Origin: Paraphysoderma sedebokerense
Lineage: Eukaryota; Blastocladiomycota; Physodermatomycetes; Physodermatales; Physodermataceae
Direction: 5' to 3'
Length of the DNA: 52,560 nucleotides
Assembly (NCBI GenBank): GCA_025602915.1
Contig: JAHLJZ010000126.1
Location: forward strand, 1 to 52,560
Shown here in pieces: positions 10,804-23,951 of this stretch. How positions within the stretch are numbered: the stretch's first letter is position 1; each line of letters starts with the position of its first letter. A program made the translations under genes and the position numbers. The notes beneath the pieces are model-generated. The model saw only the letters and a program-made list of their open reading frames with translations. It was not told where the DNA came from and searched no databases.

Positions 10804-11317
10804 TGGTGTCCACCACATTTTCGGTTAGCCATAGCTGACGAACGGCTAATTTTGCAGGTAAAGAAAGAGGTCCTTTCTCAATAGATTCTACCTATACTTC
10901 TGTTCGAGTAATGGAGCTTCCCTGAAAACTCCTTGAAACGGCACCACAATTCCTTTTTTTTGCAAAGTCTAATACCATCTTTTGATTTATTGTGTCATAT
11001 TATTGGTGTAATGATTATTATTGTCGTACTCTAGCTGTCTGCTGGTGCTGGGTCATTTAATTAGTTTAGAGTATTGACATCCGTGAATAATATTGGATGT
11101 ATGAAATACAATTGTCCATTCAAGCAGCGTATAATTAATGTCGAGAGCAATGTAATAATGCCGTGCAAAGGCACCCGTCTCTATGGCAACAGTCATCGTG
11201 TTCGAATAAACATGACAGCCCCAGTCTACTACTACTTATCTCGTCCATGCCTAATTGTAGTCCGCAATTCCATTGATTAAATTTCATATATAAGCAAATC
11301 TATCGAATTTTCAATTC
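10804..11317. other. Intergenic region, VMP1 to TTD14-like
   Basis: AT-rich, with no recognisable gene. It probably contains the VMP1 3' UTR (T-run at about 10953-10960), possibly one more terminal VMP1 exon starting at 10858, and the promoter of the downstream gene, which has an ATATATAAG motif just before its start. Confidence 0.4.
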
Positions 11318-13394
11318 ATGTCAATTCCGATATCCACATCGGCTCTGCCTGACCCGCTCGATTTAAGCACAGTGGATTCGGCCCCCGGTACACCGTACGA
11401 AGATTCTGGCTTGGTTTCCGTTATATGTTTGACCGGAGGTCCATGTGGGGGGAAGAGTACTGTTCAGAGTATGCTGAGTGATGTGTTGGAGAATATGGGA
11501 TATAAAGGTACGATCTGTGTTTCATAATTCTCCGAATCGAATTGGCGCCACCGCCACATTATATGCAGCCGGTATCAGTGTGAATTGCTATTATTACACT
11601 TAACAGCCGTTTCAGTATCAAATTTAATCGACTGACAAACTATTGGAATCTTTCTTGCCATTTATAGTTTACAGAGTTCCCGAAACTGCGACAATTCTAC
11701 TAGGGTGAGTTTTGAATGTATACAATCACGCATGTTTCCTCCGATTGTCCGACTGGAAATAATACTGCCAAGAAATTTCGTTTAACTTTTGAATATATTC
11801 GTTAGTTGCGGCGTTACATTTGGCGAACTCGACCATGTTCAACAATTTTCCTTCCAAGAGAGCATACTTCGTGTAATGTTGCATTTAGAGCAAACGTTCA
11901 TTGATTTAGCCCACTTAAATGCAAAGAATTTGAAAAGAAAAACAGTAGTGCTGTGTGACAGAGGCACCATGGTCAGTTGGCCGTCATGTAACGTTTGAAA
12001 AACTGACCGATGTTGCTAAACGATACTAATGCATGTCATACTTTTTTAGGACCCGTCCGCATGTAAGAATCACACTGTCGAATTTCTGAGACATTTGTTT
12101 TGCATTATTATTATCTGTTTGAACTAATGACTTGTAACGAATTGTCCTTCAGACATTGATCGGCCCGGATGGCTTCGAATATTGGGGAACCTTAAGTTGA
12201 AAGAAGTTGAAATCAGGGACAATCGTTACGACTGCGTTGTACATTTGGTGACTGCAGCCGATGGTGCTGAAGCATTTTATCAGAATGAAAATAATAACAT
12301 TCGATCCGAAGGGATAGAGCTGGCTAGACAGATAGACAGTGTTATTAAAAATGCTTGGATTGGGCACCCCTACTACACAATCATTGACAATACTACAAAT
12401 TTCGATAAAAAATGCCATCGGGTGATTGAAGCCGGTATGTTAAGAATATGATGAACCATCGACGAGCATTTGGCTGTTGGGTAGCTTATCGTTTTGTTTC
12501 TTCAGTGCTAAAACGATTCGGACTGAGTGATAAGCGTTGGGGTAGTGGTATTCGGAAGCATAAATTCCTCGTTAAAAATTTCAATCATGTTCGTTTCCCT
12601 TCCTAAAGTTTTCTATAGTTCTTACAACGATATTTTGGTTCACTCACATTAAATCTCTATACAGACTTCTGAATTTCCTGTCCCATATCGAGATTTCAAC
12701 GTTGAACATCGTTATTTGCTGAATTCCACTGAAGATGGTTCGCAAAGCGTACGTTAGCTACTTTTGTACTTATTTCATTTTAGGACTGTTATTCATTGAA
12801 TGCACCTATCAGCGAATTCGGAAACGTGCCGATTCATCAGGGACCTGTCACTACAACATAACTATACGGCGACCGGAGAAAGAAGGTCAAAGAGTAGAGG
12901 AGCGAAGATCTCTATCCGCCAGAGAATATGACGTGTGTTACTTTAAATTTATTCTATTGTGACGGTCCATGACCTGCAGTAGCCCATGAGATTGTCACGT
13001 AGTGTTGCTTAATGCCGGTGTAATTTCCTAATTGATGTGGTTGATTTATTAGGCATTGAAACTACAATCTGATCCCACTCGACTTACTATCAATAAACTC
13101 CGTCGATGTTTTCAATGGAAAAATCGATATTTTCAACTTGATCTATTTCAAACAGCATGCGCTGGGCTAACGTTGTTGGAAGCTTACATTGATCAGGTAG
13201 ACAATGGTGCTGACATATTACCGAATGGAGCCGGGGATGTCGGGGGAATTAAAGCAGAGGGGGACCATAATGTCGAGAATGGCTGGGATCGTGTCCTACC
13301 ATCATTCATAGAGATCGAAAGGGAAGTGACGGATGATCCTGCATTTTCTATGTTTGAGTTGGCCAAGAAGGATGACTTGGACAAGACATCATAG
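11318..13394 (+). CDS. TTD14-like P-loop NTPase with C-terminal CYTH-like domain
   Basis: Resembles TRPL translocation defect protein 14 (fly TTD14): an AAA_28-type NTPase followed by a CYTH-like fold, in flies a GTP- and phosphoinositide-binding trafficking factor. About nine exons. The Walker A motif is GGPCGGKST (about residues 42-50), followed by VYRVPETATILLG, QQFSFQESILRVMLHLE, VVLCDRGTMDPSAY with the Walker-B-like VVLCDRG, and YDCVVHLVTAADGAEAFY. The C-terminal half contains TYQRIRKRADSSGTCHYNIT and RYFQLDLFQ, a strand pattern typical of CYTH-like barrels. One exon of only 13 nt (GACCCGTCCGCAT, about 12050-12062) encodes DPSA. Donors include gtacga, gtgagt, gtcagt, gtaaga, gtatgt, gttcgt and gttagc. 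The protein is roughly 500 aa. The biochemical role in fungi is not known to me. Confidence 0.82.
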
Positions 13395-13807
13395 GGCGAA
13401 TTAGATTCATTAGCCTATTCCCATGTTTTCGGTTTTAGATGAACATAAAATAATTATAGTGTAAGCGTTGCGTGCAAATCATAACTTCCATATTATCAAG
13501 GATATTCCCGTTGTTTGTTAGATGAATCAGTGGTAGATAGAATAATATTTTGAAATGATGCGAGCACCTCTGGTGATAACTCTCTAGTTTTATACTCAGA
13601 ACAGAATCCAAAAAAACTGTTGCAACCTTTTGATCAGTTTAGGATACAACTATCTTGTCAAATTCACTTGCACGAATTTCCATTTCAATTTTATGTCTTA
13701 TGTCCCAGCACGACTCGTCATAAATTCCGGCGGCCAATACATTATAACTGTTCAGCAATCCCTTCTATCTGCAATGAATGAAATTAAGTTTCTTTACACA
13801 GCCTTGA
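13395..13807. other. Convergent 3' intergenic region
   Basis: Lies between the 3' ends of the TTD14-like gene (plus) and recyclin-1 (minus). AT-rich, with AATAAT/ATAAAA motifs that could serve polyadenylation in both directions. No gene seen. Confidence 0.45.
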
Positions 13808-16800
13808 TCACATTATAATGCACTCGCTTTCCTTCACTTTATCTTTGACTTTCTCGTAATCTGCTCGTCGCTCCACAAATTCGTACACCTCCTCAACTCT
13901 GAATACACCGTGGTACCGACTTTGGTCTTTCAACAATGGTTTTAAACTAGCCCTGTCCGAGACGATATAGATATTAGCCAACTCTTTGAGCGCATTGAAC
14001 AATTTTGTAACTTCTACGGTTTTAAGTGTTTGAGACCAGGCGTGGTAAGCATTGAGATCGCTAGACATGGTCGAGATGCAATACAAAGCAAGAAGGTTAG
14101 GCAACGAAAAACAAAGAGATGAAGGGATGGTTGATGAAGACATACCAGATTAATTGAAAACCACCAGCTTCATTTATTTGCATTCGCTTTATGTGCTTAC
14201 ACAACACTGAGAAGAATCGTTGACCGATTTCGCTCAAAAACACTTCCATGACCTGTTTATCAGCTGCCCCGACCAACATATTCGCATGTCGAGTCATGCA
14301 TTCGATCGATTTTTGACAAGCCTGTAATCATAAAGCATGTCAACACAGACAGTCAATATAACCGGTACGCAGAAAGAACAACGAATGAAGGAGGCGACAT
14401 TCAAGCTGACGTACCGCTGTAGGTTTTAAGTCCAACTCTTCTTCATCCTCAGGCAAATAATCCGTCGGCGCTTGTTCAGCGGCAAGAATGTATTCGACCT
14501 GGTCCATAAGCACTCTAATAGCTTGATCAAGCCCAGAAGCGACCATATCGTCAATAAGATGCTCAAATTTCTTTTTTTCTGTCACAGAAGGTGCCAAAAA
14601 GTCATTGATATCCACGAACTTTCTCTATTGTGAACAACAGCAGATGTCAGAGATGGCAGGTATGATCGCAAAAGTAATCATAGCCGAACATACGATTTCC
14701 TCGGTAAAGTACAAATGAACCATCTGCAGGATCAAATCGGCAATATGAACCATCTCGAAGAACTGCATAAGCGGACCAACTTCAGTATTTGACTCATTAC
14801 TAGCTTTAAAAATGCCAAGCTTCTGAATAGCCCTGAATGAGAGGAACGGCGAGCGCGGGTTAAGTTTGACCATGACCAATTTTTGAGGTGCTTCCTACTT
14901 ACAGGTTAAACCCTGGCTTAATGTGCTGATTTCCTAAATGTTTTAAAAGTGCAATAAATATAGATTCGACATGTGACTTTCTGTTTGACTGGTCAGTTAT
15001 TCATAACCGTGGAAGTAGTTAAGTGGAATGGTGTGCGTGCCAACAAGTAGATACTTACACATCACCCTTCGCCCCCATCATAACTACGCATCGCTTCATG
15101 CTTTCCTTGTTGATATGTATCATTTGGAGAGCTACCTCTAAACTCAACAAGGTATCTAGTTGGTCCAACTGTTCAAGTTTCTCAGCGATCATAGTATTCT
15201 TTAATTCATTTGCTATTTTTGCGCTTTCTATACCCCAACCGCCAATCGTTGGTTGGTACTGTCGATCCGATTTGAGTGTTCTGTTGATAAGATGTTGTGG
15301 GGTGAGGAGGACTGTTTTAACAGAACTCTAATGTTTGAAACAGGAAAATTAACAGGTTGACTGCAGCAAAAGAGGCAATAAAGTGAACGATTAATACGAA
15401 CCAGAACTTTTCGCTTGAAATTATCTACATCGCCATGTAACATAGAGCTCGGCTTCGATTCTGATTTCTTATTCGCCGCAAGCTAAACAATTCAGCTGTC
15501 AGTGTATAACGCCTACAGAATGCTCATCATGTACAAATCAACCTTCTGATCCCATTTCTCAATTTCCACATCATACATTTTCTTCAGATACCCCAACTCC
15601 TGCTCCATATAGTTCTCATTGAAAGGGATTAAAACTTTGTGGAGCAGTTTTTCAATTTGCCTTCCATCTAACCGATTGGACAGCGATTGGATCAAATTTG
15701 AACAATGCATGAATATATGTGTCAATGATTGAAGATAAATAGTTAAATCTCGATTTTGCGCCTCCGACAAAAGCTTGTTTAAATAGTCGAAAATCTTGAT
15801 TGATAATGCATGCTGTCAATATACTTTCGTAAACAAGTCATCCGATGCTAAAAGAAATCAACGTACGCATTCGTCAAACGCTTTCTGAACGAATGAAAGT
15901 ATAACGTCTTCTGGATTAGGGAATATCTGATCGATGATAGGAACAGCAGAATGTATTGTATTACTGATAGTGTTTAAGTACTTGTGCAAAGGAGAATTTT
16001 CTCCGCCATCCAACGACAAAACTCTACAGTGATAAGATGAGTTAAAATCTGAGTGGTAGAAGGAGCACAACGAAAAATGCATAGATCTCACTTGAAATTC
16101 TCGGTAACATCGCCAGAATTGTGATCATAAAATATGGGTTCCTTATAAATAAAAAGATGAATGCAAGCTTTTCCTCCATTCAAAGTCCACAAAAGTCGTG
16201 CGTATTTCTATGACAACATTGTTAAGTCGAGCTTACAACGATAAAAGCAAACATTGCCGTACCCTCATCTCCTCAAAATCCTTGGCATCATAAGCACGGT
16301 CAAACTGAGATAATATTTTACTTTCAAAGTATTCAACCGTCGATCGTAACGCAGCATTAATCTGAACATTAGAAGCGCACTTAGTATCGATACAAAAAAC
16401 TGTTTCACATAATTGCAAAACGCAAGATGAGATTGAATTCACCTTCTCAAAATCATTCGTTATTCTTAAACTTGAGAAGCATATCAATTTACAGAGAATT
16501 TGTGCGCACTCCGTTGGATCTGTATGTTTGACGAAGACTGAACTCCTAGCGTCCGAGTTCTTCCGAAAATCAACGTAATACCCAAAAAGTTCTTCGAATA
16601 CTTTCTTGAATACATTTCTGAATACTTTTTTCGACTGTGGCAAGCTATCGCCAGCTGAAGCGGTATTGCTTCGGAGAGATTGAGCAAGTTTGGACGTCGT
16701 AGAAGACCATACCGATCTGACATGCGGAGGAATGGGACTTAAATTAATCATTAATGACTCAAGTGGATGTTTAGTGGATTCCGGCTGTTGGGATTCATCA

Positions 16801-17126
16801 TTTGACGTCGCCGACGGTTGTGTTGTAACATCCGTTTGTGAGGGCGTTGTCGCCGCAATAGGGGGAACTCCAGGAATCAGTTGAGCTACGGGGACTGGAG
16901 CAGAAGATAAAGAAGAAGACGAAGAAGAAGATGAGTATAGTGATATTCCAATTTTTCGAAGATAATATTCCCATAAAGCATCGTTGTAAGCAAGAACTTT
17001 AAACCTCCGAGAGAGGCAAGCGACGTCGGGAATAGAAGTTATTGGGAGCGTAGCAATGATGCGAAGAGTTAGATCTTGAGGGAGGCTTCCCAAAGATGTA
17101 GATGAGCTTGGAGACGGCGGCGGCAT
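13808..17126 (-). CDS. RCY1: Recyclin-1: F-box plus Sec10-like exocyst domain, CaaX end
   Basis: Fungal recyclin (S. cerevisiae Rcy1, S. pombe Pof6) links an F-box with a Sec10-like tether and acts in endosome-to-Golgi recycling and secretion. The first exon (17126 to about 16259) encodes the F-box LGSLPQDLTLRIIATLP at residues about 12-28 with the following LSRRFKVLAYNDALWEYYL, then a polySer and Pro/Thr-rich linker, then the start of the Sec10-like part (KVFEELFGYYVDFRK). About ten exons follow: EPIFYDHNSGDVTENFK, FPNPEDVILSFVQKAF, QIEKLLHKVLIPFNENYM, and the conserved end SDLNAYHAWSQTLKTVEV and RVEEVYEFVERRADYEKVKD. It terminates ECIIM, a prenylation CaaX box like the CCIM of yeast Rcy1. 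The ATG at 17126 directly precedes a Pro/Ser-rich leader. Internal exon edges were not all fixed. Confidence 0.88.
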
Positions 17127-17310
17127 TATTGCATTTTGGCTACATGAGTTGCTGGGTTGAGAAGGGAAAGGAGAGAGAATAGAGAGGGACAGATAGAAGC
17201 GAGACGAGACGTGACTTTTTGGAGATGTACACTTTTATTGAAATATATCCTCTACAACACAAAAAGAACACAACAATATAATATTCATTGACATCACACA
17301 CCCCCGAATC

Positions 17311-20300
17311 CTAGACGCACTCCGCCATATCCTTCCCCAATTCTAATAAGGTAGCGGCACTCCATGCTTGAGTCGGACAACTATCCCAACAAACTTCCCC
17401 ATCAGCATTCGTCAATTCAGGTATACCGGCATAAACTGATTCTGCTATATGCGCACGATGCTGCGACAAATATCGATTGATGCTATGTAATGTCATTTTT
17501 ATCTAAATTCAAAAGATACTTTAGCTATTGAAACCAAGTCTTGATGGCCCAATAATATCTCGAGAAGTCAACTAACCTTTTCTTCTTTCGTCATTTTGCC
17601 ATCTTCGTTTCCATATCGGCTCTCAAAGTACAAGAGAGCTCTTAAGAAATATCCGACGCACCAAACCCATTCCTAGATAAATAACATCGGGTGGATAAGC
17701 TTCACCGTTTTCCCGCTGAAGAGTGCCAAAATAATGAAGAAGCATACCGGTCCTTGGTGATAATTGAATCCCTTCGCCACAGTCGGATCACTGGTATCAT
17801 TGCCATTGTGATAATTACCACGGTAACCCCAATCAGCGGGATCCAAAGTTTTCATCCCCATTGGCCCTAATAAGACTTGCTTTGCCAACCGAATCGTATT
17901 CAAGGCGTGTTGCGGTTCAAATAGCTCCGGGGCCTTAAGATGACAATCACAGATGAAGTGGAAAGTCAAGCAATAGTTAGTTCCCAATTACAAGGAATCA
18001 CATCACAATTCAAAATCACATACCACTACCATGGCGACAAATATATTCGGACGGAATTGATAATCAGTGAATCCTTTAGTGGATTTGTAAGAATCTTTAT
18101 AGATTCCACGACGGTTTATCAGAGTTGACTGAAGTACGTATTTAGAATCCTCTGCTTTATCTACACAAATAAATAGCCACAGTTATTCCCAAATGTAAAC
18201 CCTGTTTTGATAGAGAGTAAAGTAGAACGAACCAACTGGGATGTAGAAGTGCTTCTCAAAATTCTGTTTTATCAAGTTGTCCCATTCGCGGAATGTTATT
18301 TTCCGTGAACTACCACTCGCATCTGCAAAAAAGACGAGTCCGTTAGCATCTAGACAACATCAGAGTACAGAGAGTGACGAGATCATACCTTTAATGTGGA
18401 CCCCATCCCACCTATATAATCCCTTTTCATTTAACTCCGTCACCCATCTAACCGCACTTTTGCATAACCCAACCAATTCAATCGCGCTACCATCTCTCGG
18501 CGTAGCTGGTACACCCTTTGTTCCAGCTTTTTCCGAATCTCCCATTTTATCCATCCAGGTCCCACAGTTCCAAGGGTTTCCACCTTGCACAAACCCAGTC
18601 GACCAATCGATTTTCGCTTCCACATTAAACCCATTATCGCTCATAGCATGATCTAAGTTTAAACCCGCGTTCCATTCTCGGAATTGAATGCCGTCGGCAT
18701 GTCGTTGGAGAATCTCTTGAATTAATTCTTCGATCGAAACTTCAGTACTGTAAGTCCTGGGATCAGTTAAATCAGTGTACTCATCAGTCAGCGGAAATCT
18801 TCGCTTCAATTTTGCTTTCAGGAAATCAACCCCTTCCGGAGACACCGAAACATATTCTTGGAGAGCATTTAAGAAGAACCAAACTGCATCACGTGCATTA
18901 TAACGCGGCTTTGTACCGCCATCTAGAAGATTCGGTATTAATCCATGTCGTAAGGTACTTCCAAATGCCAAAATATGTTCGCGGGCAGCGGAAAATTGGC
19001 CTGTCGATAGAAATAATCCCTTCAGAGATATGAAAACATCTCGGCCCCAACATCTCATATGTGCATTGGAGAAATGCGGTAAACCGGCTGCAAGTGATGG
19101 GACTTTCTGCAAAGGATAGAGTGAAGCAGAATTGACAAGACCGTGCATTTGAAGTGAACACATTGCGAGGGAATGCATGAATGAGCCAGCATTACGAACG
19201 AAAGGAGACATCAGAGAGATGGCGTAGGATTTGACCGCGTTGTAAGTGATCATCAAGACTACAGCGAAATATTCGGGCACAAGATAATTTGGAACGGTCT
19301 TTACGAGATCGAATCGACGCCGGAGCCAGTTTGCCAGTGGAATCAACGAAGGATAAAATTTGCCGTAACTGCCGTGACGTCGTTAGTATGGCCCCGAAGA
19401 CGTATCAAGTATTCTAAAGCCAATTTTTGAAACATACCGGTCTAAGCGATTAACGATATAATCCAACATCCAAAACCCTTCCCTTAAATTTCCGCAGAAA
19501 GGATGTCCCAAATCATTGTTACGAATAATAGGTTTAAGTACCGTTACGAAACCTTCTAAACCGCAATAGACCAAATCACCATATCCCGGGATATTATAAG
19601 TTCCAAGAGCTGATAGACAGAAAGTCAGATAATTATTTTTAAAACTAAGGCATATTTATAAAGGATCGCCTAGCAAATGGGAGTAGAAAAACAGACCAGG
19701 ATCAAAGTCCTTTTCTTCTCCATTGACTCTATAGAGAATGACATTAATTTCCTCCAGTTTTATCCCTTTCAGGACGTCATATATTCCACTATTTAATACC
19801 CCGTTTGCGCTTTCCAAGTCGTGCAGAATACCTAGATTGTCAATACTTTCCAATTCTGTTTCAAATATCATGACTATGCCTTTCGGTGTTTGAGGAGATA
19901 GAGTGATCACTGTTGCATCCGTTTCTTCATCCTTGTGAAGTGTATAAAACGATGATAAAGGTAAAGGAGATGTCTTGGTCGAGGACGGCGAAAGGTAATC
20001 GATAACACTGGATGAGAGACCGTCAATATGAGTCGATGAAGAATGGAACACCGAAGGATCCTGAACGGAGAGGGAGGAAGCGAGGATAAGCTTCGCGTTG
20101 GTATTACGAAGTATAATTGGCGATACTACAGTTCACAGTTAGAGAACATCATTGTCATTTTGTCGAGTTTTGAGGGAGCAACATATATGTATTTAGGATA
20201 AGAAGAAGGGTACATACTGCTTGATTCAGTCGAAGACCCCTGAAATGCAGTTCTCGCTACTAAGACGTAACCTTTATGGGTCACGGGATGTTGTCGATAC

Positions 20301-23300
20301 ACGACGATATACTAGTGAATTACAAGGATTAGTCGGAGATTAAGTTATGACGATATTTGAATAACAATATTGCACCTGATTTTCTTGGTGAACATAAATT
20401 TCAGAATATCCACCCACAGCCATCGAAGAATGCAATTCGTTTAATTTTTTCCTGACTGAATTGAGAGGATCAGTTTTATCGAATCACACAATACAATCAA
20501 AAGTTTGCGAACACTTACCAGGTCCTAAACCCTTTCCGCTCTCGCTACCAATATACACTCGCTTTTCGTTAACAATATCCAAATACTTTGGAACCAGTTC
20601 GTCATATCCTTTTACGCTGCCCATTGCACAACAGCTAAATGCTACAAGAGCAGCATTAGGTAATGCATCTTGAGCTGTTCGCTTTTGTGCCGGGGTTTCA
20701 TTGTCATGGGTGCAATCCATAAAAATAGCGTGAGGCGCTGATGGTTTCAATGTCATGATAGATGGGTTAGGCGCGAAAACGGCGGATTTGAAAGATCCTG
20801 GAGTAGAAACATTATAATGGTTAGACGAAAGATGAGCGATAAAAGAATTAATTTGCAAATCTGAGAAGTTTGGAGATTAATAGTTGATATTACCGACTGG
20901 ATCACCACTATAGCGATGTATTAATCTACTCAATTCTTTGGTGTCCCAAGCCTGCATGGCTTCTCTAATAAGACTATTGATTCCCAATTTACTGACAAAC
21001 ACTTCATCTGTTCTTTCGTCTCCAGTAAATAATTCCGCAATGACGTATAGGTCCTATTTTAACAGTCAGCGATCCACGAGCAGACTAAAACCAAAAGTAC
21101 GACAGCTAAAAAACTCACTGGTCTTTCTTTCCTTGCCAAATCTAACAAGTATTGAGCAACGTGAATGGGGGTTGAATGGCAATTGTCAATTCTAAACCCA
21201 TGGAACAAAGATGCCATCAATTTTGTATAGCTGGCCATATGATCCCACAGCCAAGGATTATCATCCTACATAAGCCACAAAGCAAGTATGGAAGATTATT
21301 AATCAGGTTGAAGATGGCGATCGCGGAAAGTTCACCAGCGTACCCTATTTTTACCGTAACGCAATTTGACACAATCACCCCAGACTATTACTTCTCTTCT
21401 GAAATATGCTTGTGAACCATTACTAGCAAAGTCAACCATTGGGTTTGCGTTCCAAATCCATCCATTATTAGCAACTATGTAAGCTTCACGCGACTGAGTA
21501 GTTCCTTCCGGAATGGGGATTCGAGTGAAGTAGGACCAGACGAGGGGGGTGCTATAAAAATATTCCGTCAGAATCGAGTATCTGTGAGATTGGCGGTACA
21601 CATAACAACTCACTCCGCGGTAATTTCTCCCAATTTTGGACCATTCTCGGCCAATCTCTGCCACTTCATCGTGTTTTTCAAATTTTCTAAAATGGTCATC
21701 ACATCACTGTCATATTTCTTATAGAAAGGCAAATTCACTTCGTTTAGTACTCTAACATATTCCTCTAATATAATGTCCACAGAACTCTTTTGTTCTTTCT
21801 TAAAACCGGCCGGACTGGACAAATTCGAAGCATTTTGAATATGAACGGAGTTAAGAGCGGATGGAAGACAGTCTCGACGATAAATTGAAAACCACGATAG
21901 CAAATACGCAAGAGCAATATCGTCGTTAATCTTCATGTGATACCGAAATCCCTCTCCAGTTGAAGATAAGCCGTGCTTCGAAAGGATCTTAGCTTTTTCC
22001 TCCAGCGAACTTGCATAAATCTTTTCCTCGAGTCCTTTTAATGGATTGTTCAGCTTCTTGATCACTGCTTCAAGTCCTTCCTCTGAATTTATTCCTCTTT
22101 TTTCCAACTCCTTCTTCATTGATTCTTTGGCATCCAAAACGTTCACTACAAAATACTCCCACAATTTAAGTTGTGGCAAGATTTTGGATTGCAAAGTTGC
22201 TAGAATACTATTCAAATCCTTTTCGGACTTCAAGATGGTGGGAAGACCTCGAGATTTGAGCGATTTTGAGAATTCTAGTAGACCTTCGTCAAGTTCATAA
22301 GCAGGACGGAGATGCGGCGAATTGATAAGATTGTAACCTGGCAATAGGATAGAGAAAGGAAATAGAAGTCAGAAACCTTCATACTAGAGCGAGTTTAGAG
22401 CAACCAAAGACGAACCAGCTTCTGGATGCTCTTGAAGCCATTCACAATTACAAGCGGTATGATTCCACACTACATCAGTCATACTTAATATTCCAGTCTT
22501 TTCCATTTCTCCGACCACCCACTTCACCTTCGCAATTTTCTGGTCTTTACTGAGCTCCTTTTCAAACAGGTCATCAGCGAAATCCAGTTGATCATATATT
22601 GAATACGGACTATTAGACACGCCCCGTTTCTGTAACGGCACAAAGTGTACCATATTGTATCCTAGGTCAGCTGCTACTTGAAAATGATTCATCCATTGAT
22701 TTATCGGACCCAGCCATTTCGGTACAAATGTTTGCAAACTTATACCGTCTAACGGAAGATCGGTTCGCGTTGAGAGATTGGAGCGATCGGGAATGGTGAG
22801 TCTTGGTTCTACAATAATATACCCAGACGGATGACGGTTTGGAGTAGAGGTTTCATAATTGCTAACTACATAGTATTCATAGGCTCCAGGCTGAGAAAAT
22901 GTGATTGTACAGTGACCGTCATTCACGAAATCATAGTCGAATCTAAAAATAATCGAAAATGTTTCTAGTTAGTTTGTCTGTGAATAATAAGGTTCGAAAA
23001 TAGACGCAATGGCAATCCAATTTAATGAATCAATTTTCTTCAATGCCATATTTAACAATTCAACTCTGCTCAAAAGTTCGTAAACAAACAACACGACTTA
23101 CTTTAATTGATTAAATTTACTTCGTTCGAAGGATGACCTGGGACAACCAAAACACGAAAGTGACCATGAGAATATTTAAATAATCGCTTATTAAAATGTA
23201 GCAACAGCACGAACCCTTTTAACGGATAATTTGTAGCTAAAATGGCAGATTCCAAGACTTGATCACCCGCGGGAATAACGAATTTTACAACGTGCGTGTT

Positions 23301-23438
23301 TGCGGTTGACGGTGGAGAGAGTCTGATAAGCGGTAAATTGTACGACGGAGGTTTCAGATTTAATACCTGGACAAGAGTTGAAGACTCCATCTGAGGTAGG
23401 CGATAAGTTTCGGGGACGGAAGGGGTGTCGTTTGGCAT
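17311..23438 (-). CDS. GDB1: Glycogen debranching enzyme (4-alpha-glucanotransferase / amylo-1,6-glucosidase)
   Basis: Bifunctional cytosolic enzyme that moves maltosyl/maltotriosyl units and then hydrolyses the remaining alpha-1,6 branch of glycogen. Roughly 1,500 aa over many short exons. N-terminal beta domain from 23438; GH13-like transferase half with [30 protein letters not shown] (about 22470) and the catalytic-nucleophile block [13 protein letters not shown] (about 21170-21210). The C-terminal GH133 half holds [36 protein letters not shown] and [15 protein letters not shown] (about 18870-19080), then [20 protein letters not shown]. It ends [30 protein letters not shown], the family's usual finish. 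All expected blocks are present and in order. The start at 23438 is the first ATG of the exon; the Met 16 codons later is also possible. Same strand as recyclin-1, 184 bp upstream of it, transcribed independently. Confidence 0.93.
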
Positions 23439-23951
23439 TCGAGCGATGTTCCAGCAAATTGGAAATAGGTTTAAGAAGCGTGCTGAAATCTACAGCGTCG
23501 ATATCCGATGATACACGATAATGGTTATACTCGAAGTTGCAGAAATAAAATCTAATTTTGCTTATAGAGCTCAGCAACGTTATACAAATTACTGTTTGGT
23601 GTTGCAACTTGTTCTGGGACTTTCAATTTATAGGATGGCAGGCTCGACTTTTTCATTTAACATGCTCGTTCAGGCAATACTCTAGTTTCATGCACAAGTT
23701 AATTTTGGTGGCGCACCTTGTCTATATCAGTCAATTAACTAAAATGATAAAACTGTAACTGGAAGACTATACGTCGAATGCAGTTATCCAAGTTATACAG
23801 GGAAACTGCATGTTCAATATTCTGAAACACCTCCGCGATTGAAGGAGAATTAAATTAATTTTTTCTAATTCAAATGTATCCACCAGTAACTTGATACTGC
23901 AAATTAACATCGATCCTTCTTCTGAGTAAAGAAAGGACCATATTCCAACAT
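23439..23951. other. Intergenic region, J-protein gene to debranching enzyme
   Basis: Head-to-tail spacer on the minus strand. AT-rich; no conserved frame. It presumably contains the debranching-enzyme promoter and the J-protein 3' UTR. Confidence 0.4.

Noticed and set aside
10858-10923. Extra terminal VMP1 exon after a gtttgt donor at 10774
   Set aside because: The acceptor is good, but the resulting frame runs on into AT-rich sequence with no conserved C-terminus; the simple stop at 10801-10803 is preferred, with uncertainty noted.
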